Shown: one piece after another, positions 1 to 8,860 of the stretch
How the letters are laid out: every line of letters starts with the position of its first letter
Numbering within the stretch: the first letter of the stretch is position 1
Source: Zygnema cylindricum
Lineage: Eukaryota > Streptophyta > Zygnematophyceae > Zygnematales > Zygnemataceae
Direction: 5' to 3'
Assembly: GCA_037447655.1 (NCBI GenBank)
Contig: JBBHKE010001270.1
Coordinates: 1-16,191, forward strand
Length of the DNA stretch: 16,191 nt
Position numbers and translations under genes: made by a program
The notes under the pieces: model-generated
Databases searched by the model: none
What the model saw: the letters and a program-made list of their open reading frames with translations, nothing else
What the model was told of the DNA's origin: nothing

Positions 1-279
1 TTTCATTTTCATAGTACCTGTCCACCCGGCACTTTCCATTTCCATATACAAACAAGAAAGATCATTACAGTAATCTAACATATTTCCTCCTTTGTAAGTG
101 TATCTCACTAGCTTTTGTTCAGCCAACAAGAGCTCCTGAATAGTTCCAGCTCTATAAATCTCCACCAAACTCACCCACTGCTCCTCGGCCTTGTAAATGT
201 GAAGATGAGGAGTGGCCAAAGCTTGAGTGAGGTGCCTCAGAATGAAGTTCTTGGCAACCATGTTTACATCCTCCCACAT
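1..279 (-). pseudogene. Ty1/copia-type Gag-like fragment, cut by the window edge
   Basis: The minus strand is open for 93 codons from an ATG at 279 to position 1, with no stop, so the frame continues outside the window. The spacing of residues fits the Gag (UBN2-like) domain of plant copia elements: an early Trp (W3), a run of spaced hydrophobics (I13, L16, L21, I28), then A31-x3-W35-x2-L38-x3-Y42, a leucine-rich stretch (QELLLAEQKL, 48-57), and a Y70...L74...L77...AG(84-85) tail. In the family this domain builds the virus-like particle around the element RNA. Zinc knuckle, protease, integrase and reverse transcriptase would lie to the left, outside the window. The codon just before the ATG is an in-frame TAA, and the upstream sequence does not show the usual Gag N-terminus (NY..W motif). 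I therefore read it as a degraded or rearranged copy. The family call rests on motif spacing by eye; a host gene domesticated from Gag is possible. Confidence 0.55.
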
Positions 280-495
280 TTAAGTATCGTTGTTCACGGT
301 CTTCACGGTCGCCGCTCTCGATACTGTGGCAATAGGAGTGAGGGGTGTCTCCTTCCCTTTCCCTTTTTCAGACACAGTGCTGTCTCCATCATCTACCTCC
401 TCCGCTAAGGCATCCGTTGTTGCAGTAAACCTCACTCTTGTAAAACCTGGTGGAGTTCTCGCAGGTGGAAGTTTCACTAGTCCACTGACTATACC
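280..495 (-). pseudogene. In-frame upstream extension of the Gag-like frame, low complexity
   Basis: This stretch lies in the same frame as the Gag-like fragment and is open from just after a TAG at 498-496 to the TAA at 282-280, about 71 codons. It has no ATG at its head; the only early candidate is a GTG at 477. The predicted peptide is rich in Pro, Thr, Ala and charged residues, with an acidic patch (EEVDDGD) followed by a basic one (EKGKGKE). It looks like a disordered linker rather than a fold. Its only link to the Gag-like frame is sharing the reading frame across a single stop, so it may be the decayed N-terminal region of the same element or an accidental opening. I do not recognise it as any family. 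Confidence 0.3.
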
Positions 496-864
496 CTAGT
501 ATCATTTTCACACAAAGCTCCCATCATCATGGCTTCCCAATAGATGAACCCAAATCCATTAAAGGTGGGCACCATAGAGGGTGGGCCAAAAACCTGAAAT
601 TATGTGTCCTCCATTGGACTAAAGAATACAGGAAGCCTCTAGATAGTATTTAACTAACCCACTTCAAGCCACAACCACTGCTGCCGAAGAACGCAAACTG
701 ACAATTTGACTGCACCCTTGTGCAGCTTGGACTCCCCTTAGTCCGTAGCCGATAAGTTATGAGGCACTAAAAATGCCAATTTGTACAAACTCTCAAAGGG
801 AGAGGTGACTACCTACCAAAATTTTATAAGTCCTGATTCCTTCTAATTACTTCTATCTACTGAT

Positions 865-985
865 GTACGGACCAATCAAATTACTATACCGTACCAAAAG
901 GAACTACTGCCGATGTACCTTTTGTACGGCCTATGTACGACAAGGCTATTAAGTAGACGCGTGTCTGCTTTTTACTCGTCCGTAC
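865..985. promoter_or_regulatory. Cluster of six GTAC cores
   Basis: The palindrome GTAC occurs at 865-868, 891-894, 915-918, 924-927, 935-938 and 982-985, six times in 121 bp where about one in 256 bp is expected; a seventh is at 1197-1200. Several sit in a tgtacgg or ccgtac context. In plants, GTAC is the core bound by SBP/SPL factors, including the copper-response regulators of the SPL7/CRR1 type. Whether this cluster is bound, and which gene it would control, cannot be told from the window, since no intact gene is adjacent. Confidence 0.3.
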
Positions 986-1020
986 ATTCCTTTGAATTCT
1001 TATGACACAATGTCATCTCT

Positions 1021-1198
1021 CCACGTGGCTCCAGGTCATGCCACGTCACAAAATGCCAAGGTGACCACTCCGGGATTTCGGCGATGACGTGCGCCATCGG
1101 ATTTCTAATGAGACGTAATCTTAGCCGTTATAATTACTTGCGAGATATTTGTTTCACTGTCAAACAAATGCGAGGTATTCATTCTGAAATGATGACGT
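1021..1198. promoter_or_regulatory. Cluster of ACGT-core (bZIP-type) boxes
   Basis: A perfect G-box CACGTG lies at 1022-1027. A CACGTC box lies in ccacgtcac at 1041-1049. TGACGT occurs at 1085-1090 and 1193-1198, and a further ACGT at 1113-1116. Five ACGT cores in about 180 bp is dense for a four-base word. In plants such cores are sites for bZIP (and, for CACGTG, bHLH) factors. The 1085-1090 copy sits in a short dyad (cgatg at 1082-1086 with catcg at 1095-1099). The sequence would suit a promoter or the LTR of a retroelement, but no start site or transcript is evident here. Confidence 0.35.
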
Positions 1199-1210
1199 AC
1201 ATTTTGAAAT

Positions 1211-1297
1211 GATGGTCCTAGTCTAGTAGGATATAGTTGACCGCTATCGGCCAACTTGACGAACCACAGTTACCAGGATCAAATCCCGGGTCCATCA
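1211..1297 (+). pseudogene. tRNA-like relic (tRNA pseudogene or head of a tRNA-derived SINE)
   Basis: Positions 1211-1217 (gatggtc) pair with 1290-1296 (gtccatc) in six of seven places, like an acceptor stem. Positions 1219-1230 (tagtctagtagg) match the Pol III A box TRGYNNARNNGG at all twelve positions, and the start tagtctagt is what I recall of plant tRNA-Glu. Positions 1276-1286 (ggatcaaatcc) match the B box GGTTCRANNCC with one mismatch, within a T arm (1273-1277 with 1285-1289, four of five pairs). A T5 run at 1304-1308, eight bases past the 3' end, fits a Pol III terminator. The middle does not fold as a normal tRNA: the D region is short, and the only strong stem (1235-1242 with 1249-1256, seven of eight pairs) leaves a 6-base loop rather than a 7-base anticodon loop. 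It is probably a decayed tRNA or a SINE head, not a working tRNA. Confidence 0.4.
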
Positions 1298-1301
1298 AGA
1301 C

Positions 1302-1326
1302 TATTTTTAGTAACCTACTAAAAATA
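1302..1326. repeat. Perfect 11-bp inverted repeat with 3-base loop
   Basis: Positions 1302-1312 (tatttttagta) are the exact reverse complement of 1316-1326 (tactaaaaata), with acc between them. The left arm contains the T5 run that could end transcription of the tRNA-like unit just upstream. The right arm lies about 170 bp from the start of the satellite array. The function is unknown; it could be a transcription terminator, or a short inverted repeat left by a mobile element. Confidence 0.6.
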
Positions 1327-1497
1327 ACTGCCTGTTGAACTAAGGCAGCCATGGATCAACCACCCTCTCTGTCCTTCATTGACTACAACAAGTATGGGGG
1401 CTAGAGAGAGGAGGTGGAGGCAGGCTGTCTGTCCTTTTTCCTTAATCCTAAAATATTTAAACCTAGAAATACTATAGAAATCTATGAATTTCAACAA
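1327..1497. other. Junction sequence between the tRNA-like relic and the satellite
   Basis: No gene is supported. It contains a 6-bp inverted repeat (ctgcct 1328-1333 with aggcag 1343-1348) and purine-rich sequence around 1401-1425. It ends in AT-rich DNA before the first recognisable monomer. The last bases before the array (ggt, 1498-1500) already match the monomer end, so the junction falls within a base or two of 1498. Confidence 0.5.
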
Positions 1498-3930
1498 GGT
1501 AACAACTCTTGTTATCGCTAACAGTTTGTGTATTTTAGGTAACAATTCTTGTTATCGCTAACAGTGTGTGTAAGTTAGGTAACAATTCCTATTATTGCTA
1601 ACAGTTTGTGTAATTTTGGTAACAATTCTTGTTATCGCTAATAGTTTGTGTATTTTAGGTAACCATTCTTGTAAGCGCCAAGAGTTTGTGTAAGTTAGAT
1701 AACAATTCCTATTAGCACAAACAGTTTGTGTTATTTAGATAACAATTCCCGTTATCGCTAACTGTTTGTGTAAGTTAGAGAACAATTCTTGTTATCGCTA
1801 ATAGTTTTTGTAATTTAGGTAACAATTCTTGTTATCGCTAACTATTTGTCTAATTTAAGAAACAATTCTTGTTATCGCTATTTATTTTTGTAATTTGGGT
1901 AACAATTTTTGTTGTTGCTAACAATTTGTGTAAGTTAGGTAACAATTCTTGTTATCGCTAACTGTTTTTGTAATTTAGGTAACAATTTTTGTTATTGCTA
2001 ACAATTTGTGTAAGTTAGGTAACTATTCTTGTTAGAGCTAACAATTTGTGTAAGTTAGGAAACCATTCTTGTAAGCGTTAACTGTGTTTGTAAGTTAAAT
2101 TACAATTCCTATTATCGCTAACTGTTTGTGTAATAAAGGTAACAATTCTCGTTATTGCTAACCGTTTGTGTAATTTAGGTAACAATTCTTGTTAGCACTA
2201 TCAATTTGTGTAAGATAGGTAACGATTCATATTTTCACTAATAGTTTGTGTAATTTAGGTAACCATTTTTAATAGCGCTAACAGTTTGTGTAATTTAGAA
2301 AACAATTCCTGTTATCGCTAACTGTTTGTGCAATATAGGTAATGATTCTTGTTATCACTAACTTTTTGTGTAATTTAGGTAATAATTCCTATTATCGCTA
2401 ACTGTTTGTGTAAAATAGAAAACAATTCTTGTTATCGCTAATAGCTTGTGTAATTTAGGTAATAATTCTTGTTATCGCTAACTATTTGTGTAAAATAGAA
2501 AACAATTCTTGTTATCGCTAATAGTTTGTGTAATTTAGGTAACAATTCTTGTTAGCGCTAACAGTTTCTGTAAGTAAGATATCAATTCTTGTTGTCGCTA
2601 AAAGTTTGTGTAAGTTAGGTAACAGTTCCTGTTATCGCTCACAGTTTGTTTAATTTAGATAACAATTACTCTTATTGCTAACTCTTTGTGTAAATTTGGT
2701 AACAATTCTTGTTATCGCTAACTGTTTGTGAAATTTAGGTAACGATTCTTGTTAGCCCTAATAGTTTGTGTAAGTTAGATAACAATTTATGTTATTGCTA
2801 ACAGCTTGATTAAGTTAGGTAACAATTCTTGTTAGCACAAACATTTTGTGAAGTTTAGATAACAATTCATTTCATCCCTTACTGTTGTGTAAGTTAGGTA
2901 ACCATTCTGGTTAGGGCGAACAGTTTGTGTAAGTTAGATAACAATTCATGTTATCGCTAATTGTTTGTGTAATTTAGGTGAAATTCTTGTTATCGCTAAC
3001 TGTTTATGTAATTTAGGTAAAATTATTGTTATCGCTAACTGTTTGTGTAATTTAGGTAACAACTCTAGTTATCTCTTAAAGTTTGTGTAATTTAGGTAAC
3101 AATTTCTGTTAATGCTATCCGTTTGTCTTATTTAGTTAACAATTCTTGTTATTGCTAGCAATTTGTGTAATTTGGGTTACAATTCTTGTTATTGCTAATA
3201 GTTTGTGTAATTTAGGGAACAATTCTTGTTATCCCTAACTAATTGTGTAATTTAGGTAACAATTCTTGTTATCGTTAACTGTTTTGTAATTTTGGTAACA
3301 ATTATTGTTATGGCTAACTGTTTGTGAAATTTAGGAAACAATTCTTGTTATCGCTAACCGTTTGTGCAAATTTAGTTTACTATTTTCCTTATCGCAAACA
3401 CTTTGTGTAAATTAGGTGACAATTCATGTTAGCGCAAACACTTTGTGTAAGTTAGATAACAATTCTTGTTATCGCTAACTGTTTGTGTAATTTAGGTAAC
3501 AATTCTTGTTATCGCTAATTTTTTGTGTAATTTAGGTAACAATTCTTGTAATCGCCAACTATTTTTTAATTTAGGTAACAATTCTTGTTATCTCTAATAG
3601 TTTGTGTAAGTTAGGAAATCATTTTTGTTAGGGCTAATAGTTTGTGTAAGTTAGATAACAATTCCTGTTATCACTAATAGTTTGTGAAATTTAGGTAACA
3701 ATTCTTGTTATCGCTAGTTGTTTGTGATAATTTAGGTAACAATTCCTGTTATCGCTAATTGTTTGTTTTATTTAGGCAACAATTCTTGTTGTCGCTAACA
3801 ATTTGTAAAATATAGGTAACAATTCTTGTTATCGCTAACGTTTTGTGTATTTTAGGTCACAATTCCTATTATCGCTAACAGTTTGTATACGTTAGGTAAC
3901 CATTCTTGTAAGCGCTAAGAGTTTATGTAA
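1498..3930. repeat. 40-bp satellite array, left diverged part
   Basis: About 61 head-to-tail monomers. The consensus is aacaattcttgttatcgcta followed by acagtttgtgtaatttaggt, 30% GC. The first full unit starts at 1501. The first seven units compared by eye differ from the consensus at two to seven positions each, yet the 40-bp register is unbroken from 1501 to about 2883. A variant tail taagttag alternates irregularly with taatttag and is frequent here. Occasional units carry the perfect palindrome gttagcgctaac (for example 2551-2562). The array does not encode a repeat protein: 40 is not a multiple of three and the unit holds stops on both strands. The last unit before the interruption is cut after gtttatgtaa. 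Confidence 0.97.
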
Positions 3931-4068
3931 TACCACGCATGCGTGCAAAATATCGCGCATACATTGGAAATACAGCGCGTGCATGCATAACATCGTGCGG
4001 GCACGGCGAATATCACGCATACGGGCATGATATCGTCCGGGCAGGCAACCGACTCGATGCGGCATGAC
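3931..4068. repeat. GC-rich 20-bp tandem repeat interrupting the satellite
   Basis: Seven 20-bp units start at 3931, 3951, 3971, 3991, 4011, 4031 and 4051. The approximate consensus is tatcgcgcatgcgtgcaaaa; the second base is always a and a c follows at position 8 in six of seven. The seventh unit is the most degraded and merges into the next satellite monomer at 4069. GC is about 54% against 30% in the host array, with about 16 CpG. Alternating pyrimidine-purine runs occur at 3934-3947 (14 bases) and 3975-3989 (15 bases). The period is half that of the 40-bp monomer, and several units start tatcgc like the second third of the monomer, so an origin from a half-monomer is conceivable. I do not recognise it as a known element; it has no terminal inverted repeat or clear target duplication. 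Confidence 0.85.
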
Positions 4069-4870
4069 AACAATTCGGGTTATCGCTAACAGTTTATATA
4101 ATTTAGGTAACAATTATTGTTATCGCTAACAGTCCTGTAAGTTAGGTAACAATTCCGTTAGCACTAATAGTTTGTGTAACTTAGGTATCAATTCTTGTTA
4201 TCGCTAACAGTTTGTATAACTTAGGTAACCATTGTTGTTATCGCTAATAGTCTGTGTAACTTATGTAACCATTCTTGTTATCGCTAACAATTTGTGTAAT
4301 TTAGGTTACAATTTTTGTTATCGCTAACATTTGTATATGTTAGGTAACAATTTCTGTTATCGCTAATAGTTTGTGTACTTTAGGAAACAATTATTGTTAT
4401 CGCTGATAATTTGTGTAATTTAGGTAACAATTTTTTTTATCGCTAACAGTTTGTGTAATTTAGGTAGCCATTTTTGTTATCGCTAACAGTTTGTGTAAAT
4501 AAGGTAACCATTCTTGTTACCGCTTACAATTTGTTTAAGTTAGATAACAATTCATGTTAGCGCAAACCCTTTGTGTAATTTAGGTTACAATTCTTGTTAT
4601 CGCTAACAACTTATGTAAGTTAGGTAAAAATACCTGTTATCGCTAAGAGTTTGTGTAATTTAGGTAACAGTTCTTATAATCGCTAATAATTTGTGTAATT
4701 TAGGTTACAATTCTTTTTATCGCTAACAGTTTGTGTAATTAGGTAGCCATTTTTATTATCGCTAACAGTTTGTGTAATTAAGGTAACCATTCTTATTAGC
4801 TCCAACAGTTTGTGTAAGTTAGATAACAATTCCTATTATCGCTAATAGTTTGCGTAAGTTAGGTAACAAT
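4069..4870. repeat. 40-bp satellite array, diverged part right of the GC-rich interruption
   Basis: About 20 monomers of the same 40-bp family resume at 4069. The first (4069-4108) carries cgggtt in place of cttgtt, so it may be a hybrid with the GC-rich repeat. The taagttag tail is still present here; its last copy is at about 4855-4862. Divergence and scattered 1-bp indels resemble the stretch left of the interruption, so the two sides were probably one old array before the GC-rich DNA arrived. Confidence 0.9.
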
Positions 4871-5380
4871 TCATATTAGCGCAAACCCTTTCTGTAAATT
4901 AGAGAACAATTCTTGTTATCGCTAACTGTTTGTGTAATTTAGGCATCAATTCTTGTTATCGCTAATTGTTTGTGTAATTTAGGTAGAATTCTTGTTATCG
5001 CTAATTGTTTGTGTAATTTAGGTGACAATTCTTGTTAGCGCTAACAGGTTCTGTAATTTAGGTAAAATTCTTGTTAATGCTAAATATTTGTGTAATTTAG
5101 GTAACAATTCTTGTTATCGCTAACTGTTTGTGTCATTTAGGTAACAATTCTTGTAATCGCTAACAGTTTGTGTAATTTAGGTAAAATTCTTGTTATCGCT
5201 AATTGTTTGTGTAATTTAGGTGACAATTCTTGTTATCGCTAACTGATTTTGTAATTTTGGTAACAATTCTTGTTATCGCTAACTGTTTGTGTTATTTAGG
5301 CATCAATTCTTATTTTCGCTAATTGTTTTTGTCATTTAGGTAACAATTCTTGTTATCGCTAACAGTTTGTGTAATTTAGG

Positions 5381-6010
5381 TGACAATTCTTGTTATCGCT
5401 AACTGATTCTGTAATTTTGGTAACAATTCTTGTTATCACTAACTTTTAGTGTAATATAGGTAACAATTCTTGTTAATGCTAACAATTTGTGTAATTTAGA
5501 TTACAATTCTTGCTATCGCTAATAGTTTGTGTAATTTAGGTAACAATTTTTGTTATCGCTAATTGTTTGTGTAATTTAGGTAATAATTCTTGTTATCGCT
5601 AATTTTTTGTGTAATTTAAGTAACAAATCTTGTTATCACTAATTGTTTGTGTAATTTAGGTAACAATTATTGTTATCACTAACAATTTGTGTAATTTAGG
5701 TTACAATTCTTGTTATTGATAATAGTTTTTGTAATTTAGGTAACAATTGTTGTTATCGCTAACTGCTTGTGTAATTTAGGTAACAATTCTTGTTATCACT
5801 AACTGTTTCTGTAATTTAGGTAACAATTCTTGTTATCGCTAACAGTTTGTGTAATTTAGGTGACAATTTTTGTTATCTCTAACTGTTTCTGTAATTTAGA
5901 TAACAATTCTTGTTATCGCTAACAATTTGTGTAATTTAGGCAACAATTCTTGTTATCGCTAACTGTTTTTGTAATTTAGGAAACAATTCTTGTTATCGCT
6001 AACAGTTTGT
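5381..6010. repeat. Higher-order segment A, copy 1
   Basis: A run of about 16 monomers marked by aacttttagtg (5441), then gttaatgctaacaat, cttgctatcgctaatag, a gtaacaaatc unit and aactgcttgtg. The same ordered variants recur at 10488-10956 (offset 5107) and at 13367-13996 (offset 7986), with no net length change inside the copies. A shorter piece recurs at 7574-7770 (offset 2193). Confidence 0.85.
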
Positions 6011-6350
6011 GTAATTTAGGTAAAATTCTTGTTAATGCAAACAAATTTTGTAATTTAGGTTACAATTCTTGTTATTGCTTACAGTCTGTGTAATTTAGGT
6101 AACAATTTGTGTTAACGCTTACTGTTTGTGTAATTTAGGTAACAATTCTTGTTATCGCAAACAATTTGTGTAATTTAGGTAACAATTCTTGTTATCGCTA
6201 ACTGTTAGTGTAATTTAGACAACAATTCTTGTTATCGCTAACTGTTTGTGTAATTAGGCAACAATTCTTGTTATTGTTTATTGTTTTTGTCATTTAGGTA
6301 ACAATTCTTGTTATCGCTAACAGTTTGTGTAATTTAGGTAAAATTCTTGT

Positions 6351-7080
6351 TAATGCTAATAATTTGTGTAATTTAGGTAACAATTGTTGTTATCGCTAAC
6401 TGTTTGTGTAATTTAGGCATCAATTCTTGTTATTGCTAATTGCATTTGTAATTTAGGTAACAATTCTTGTTATCGCTAAGAGTTTGTGTAATTTAGGTAA
6501 AAATTTTGTTAATGCTAACAATTTGTGTAATTTAGGTTACAATTCTTGTTATCGCTAACAGTTTATGTAATTTAGGTGACAATTTGTGTTATCGCTAACT
6601 GTTTGTGTACTTTAGGCAACAATTCTTATTATCGCTAATTGTTTTTGTAATTTAGGTAACAATTCTTGTTATCGCTAACAGTTTGTGTAATTTAGGTAAG
6701 AATTATTGTTATCGCTAACAGTTTTTGTAATTTAGGTAAGAGTTCTTGTTATCGCTAACTGTTTGTGTAATTTAGGTAACAATTCTTGTTAATGCTAACA
6801 ATTTGTGAAATTTAGGTTACAATTTTTGTTATCGCTTACAGTTTGTGTAATTAAGGTGACAATTTGTTTTATCGCTAACTGTTTGTGTAATTTAGGTAAC
6901 AATACTTGTTATCGCTAACAATTTGTGTAATTTAGGTAACAATTTTTGTTATCACTAACTTTTTCTGTAATTTAGGCTACAATTTTTATTATCGCTAACT
7001 ATTTTTGTAATTTAGGTAACAATTCTTGTTATCGCTAATTAATTGTGTAATTTAGGTAAATTTTTTGTTAATGCTAACAA
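6351..7080. repeat. Higher-order segment C, copy 1
   Basis: About 18 monomers matching 8861-9590 at a constant offset of 2510. Shared marks are taatgctaataattt (6351 and 8861), cgctaagagtttgtg (6471 and 8981), ttgtgaaattt, and cgcttacagtttgtg (6831 and 9341). It overlaps segment B copy 1 at its right end. Confidence 0.85.
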
Positions 7081-7469
7081 TATGTGTAATTTAGGTTACA
7101 ATTCTTGTTATCGCTAACTGTTTATGTAATTTAGGTGACAATTTGTGTTATCGCTAACTGTTTGTGTAATTTAGGTAACAATTCTTGTTATTGCTAACAT
7201 TTTGTGTAATTTAGGCAACAATTCTTGTTGTCGCTAACTGTTTGTGTAATTTAGGCAACAATTCTTGTTATTGCTAAATATATTTGTTATTTAGGTAACA
7301 ATTCCTGTTATCGCTAACAGTTTGTGTAATTTAGGTAAAATTTTTGTTAATGCTAACAATTTCTGTAATTTAGGCTACAATTCTTGTTATCGCTAACAGT
7401 TTGTGTAATTTAGGTGACAATTCTTGTTATCGCTAACTGTTTCTGTAATTTAGGTAACAATTCTTGTTA
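6871..7469. repeat. Higher-order segment B, copy 1
   Basis: About 15 monomers nearly identical to 7748-8345 (offset 877, about 22 monomers). Shared marks include aatacttgtt (6901 and 7778), ttttctgtaa, a 'taaattttttg' unit, aacattttgtg, cttgttgtcgc and the tail tttgttattt. The match starts and stops abruptly, as in a segmental duplication within the array. Confidence 0.88.
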
Positions 7470-7747
7470 ATGCTAACAATTTGTGTAATTTAGGTAACAA
7501 TTCTTGTTATCGCTAACAGTTTGTGTAATTTAGGTGAAATTTTTGTTATCGCTAATAATTTGTGTAATTTAGGTGACAATTCTTGTTATCGCTAACTGAT
7601 TTTGTAATTTTGGTAACAATTCTTGTTATCGCTAACTTTTAGTGTAATATAGGTAACAATTCTTGTTAATGCTAACAATTTGTGTAATTTAGGTTTCAAT
7701 TCTTGCTATCGCTAATAGTTTGTGTAATTTAGGTAACAATTTTTGTT

Positions 7748-8345
7748 ATCGCTAACTGTTTGTGTAATTTAGGTAACAATACTTGTTATCGCTAACAATT
7801 TGTGTAATTTAGGTAACAATTTTTGTTATCACTAACTTTTTCTGTAATTTAGGCTACAATTTTTATTATCGCTAACTGTTTTGTAATTTAGGTAACAATT
7901 CTTGTTATCGCTAATTGTTTGTGTAATTTAGGTAAATTTTTTGTTAATGGTAACAATTTGTGTAATGTAGGTTACAATTCTTGTTATCGCTAACTGTTTA
8001 TGTAATTTAGGTGACAATTTGTGTTATCGCTAACTGTTTGTGTAATTTAGGTAACAATTCTTGTTATTGCTAACATTTTGTGTAATTTAGGCAACAATTC
8101 TTGTTGTCGCTAACTGTTTGTGTAATTTAGGCAACAATTCTTGTTATTGCTAATTGTATTTGTTATTTAGGTAACAATTCCTGTTATCGCTAACAGTTTG
8201 TGTAATTTAGGTAAAATTCTTGTTAATGCTAACAATTTTTGTAATTTAGGCTACAATTCTTGTTATCGCTAACAGTTTGTGTAATTTAGGTGACAATTCT
8301 TGTTATCGCTAACTGTTTCTGTAATCTAGGTAACAATTCTTGTTA
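7748..8345. repeat. Higher-order segment B, copy 2
   Basis: Second copy of 6871-7469, differing by a few substitutions and about one net base in length. A few units before its right end it also begins to match another segment (8291-8550 against 5861-6120, offset 2430), so the copy boundaries form a mosaic. Confidence 0.88.
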
Positions 8346-8860
8346 TCGCTAACAATTTGTGTAATTTAGGCAATAATTCTTGTTATCGTTAACTGTTTTT
8401 GTAATTTAGGAAACAATTCTTGTTATCGATAACAATTTGTGTAATTTAGGTAAAATTCTTCTTAATGCAAACAAATTTTGTAATTTAGGTTACAATTCTT
8501 GTTATTGCTAACAGTCTGTGTAATTTAGGTAACAATTTGTGTTATCGCTTACTGTTTGTGTAATTAGGCAACAATTCTTGTTATCGCTAACAAATTGTGT
8601 AATTTAGGCAAAAATTCTTGTTATCGTTAACAGTTTCTGTAATTTAGGTAAAATTCTTGTTAATGCTAACAATTTGTGTAATTTAGGTAACAATTCTTGT
8701 TATCGCTAACTGTTTGTGTAATTTAGGCATCAATTCTTGTTATCGCTAATTGTTTTTGTCATTTAGGTAACAATTCTTGTTATCGCTAACAATTTGTGTA
8801 ATTTAGGTGACAATTTGTGTTATCGCTAACTGTTTGTGTAATTTAGGTAACAATTCTTGT

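Larger units (their letters stand above)
499..1210. other. Gene-free stretch with regulatory-type motifs and small dyads
   Basis: No open frame of convincing length or composition lies here on either strand. Small structures are visible: a perfect 6-bp hairpin (710-715 with 720-725, loop cctt); an 8-bp perfect inverted repeat (1147-1154 with 1162-1169); a degenerate direct repeat gcgagRtatt at 1140-1149 and 1170-1179; and a 20-bp tandem direct repeat at 1181-1200 and 1201-1220, sharing attYtgaaatgatg. GTAC and ACGT clusters are listed separately. If the Gag-like frame to the left belongs to a complete element, this would be where its 5' LTR and primer-binding site should lie. I could not find a tRNA-Met-type primer-binding site or an LTR boundary. 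Confidence 0.5.

Noticed and set aside
115-499. Plus-strand frames opposite the Gag-like fragment
   Set aside because: They are antisense to a frame with recognisable Gag residue spacing and show no motif of their own.
1211-1297. Functional tRNA gene
   Set aside because: There is no 7-base anticodon loop on a 5-bp stem, the D region is short, and T54 of the T loop is changed.
499-1300. 5' LTR and primer-binding site of the Gag-bearing element
   Set aside because: I looked on the minus strand for a tRNA-Met-type primer-binding site and TG...CA ends and found none that I could defend.
1318-1545. Minus-strand 75-codon frame at the array edge
   Set aside because: It starts inside satellite monomers and runs through the junction and the hairpin; its composition is not protein-like.
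3892-4113. Minus-strand 73-codon frame across the GC-rich interruption
   Set aside because: The frame is open only because the GC-rich DNA lacks stops; its ends are satellite sequence and the 20-bp period shifts frame every unit.
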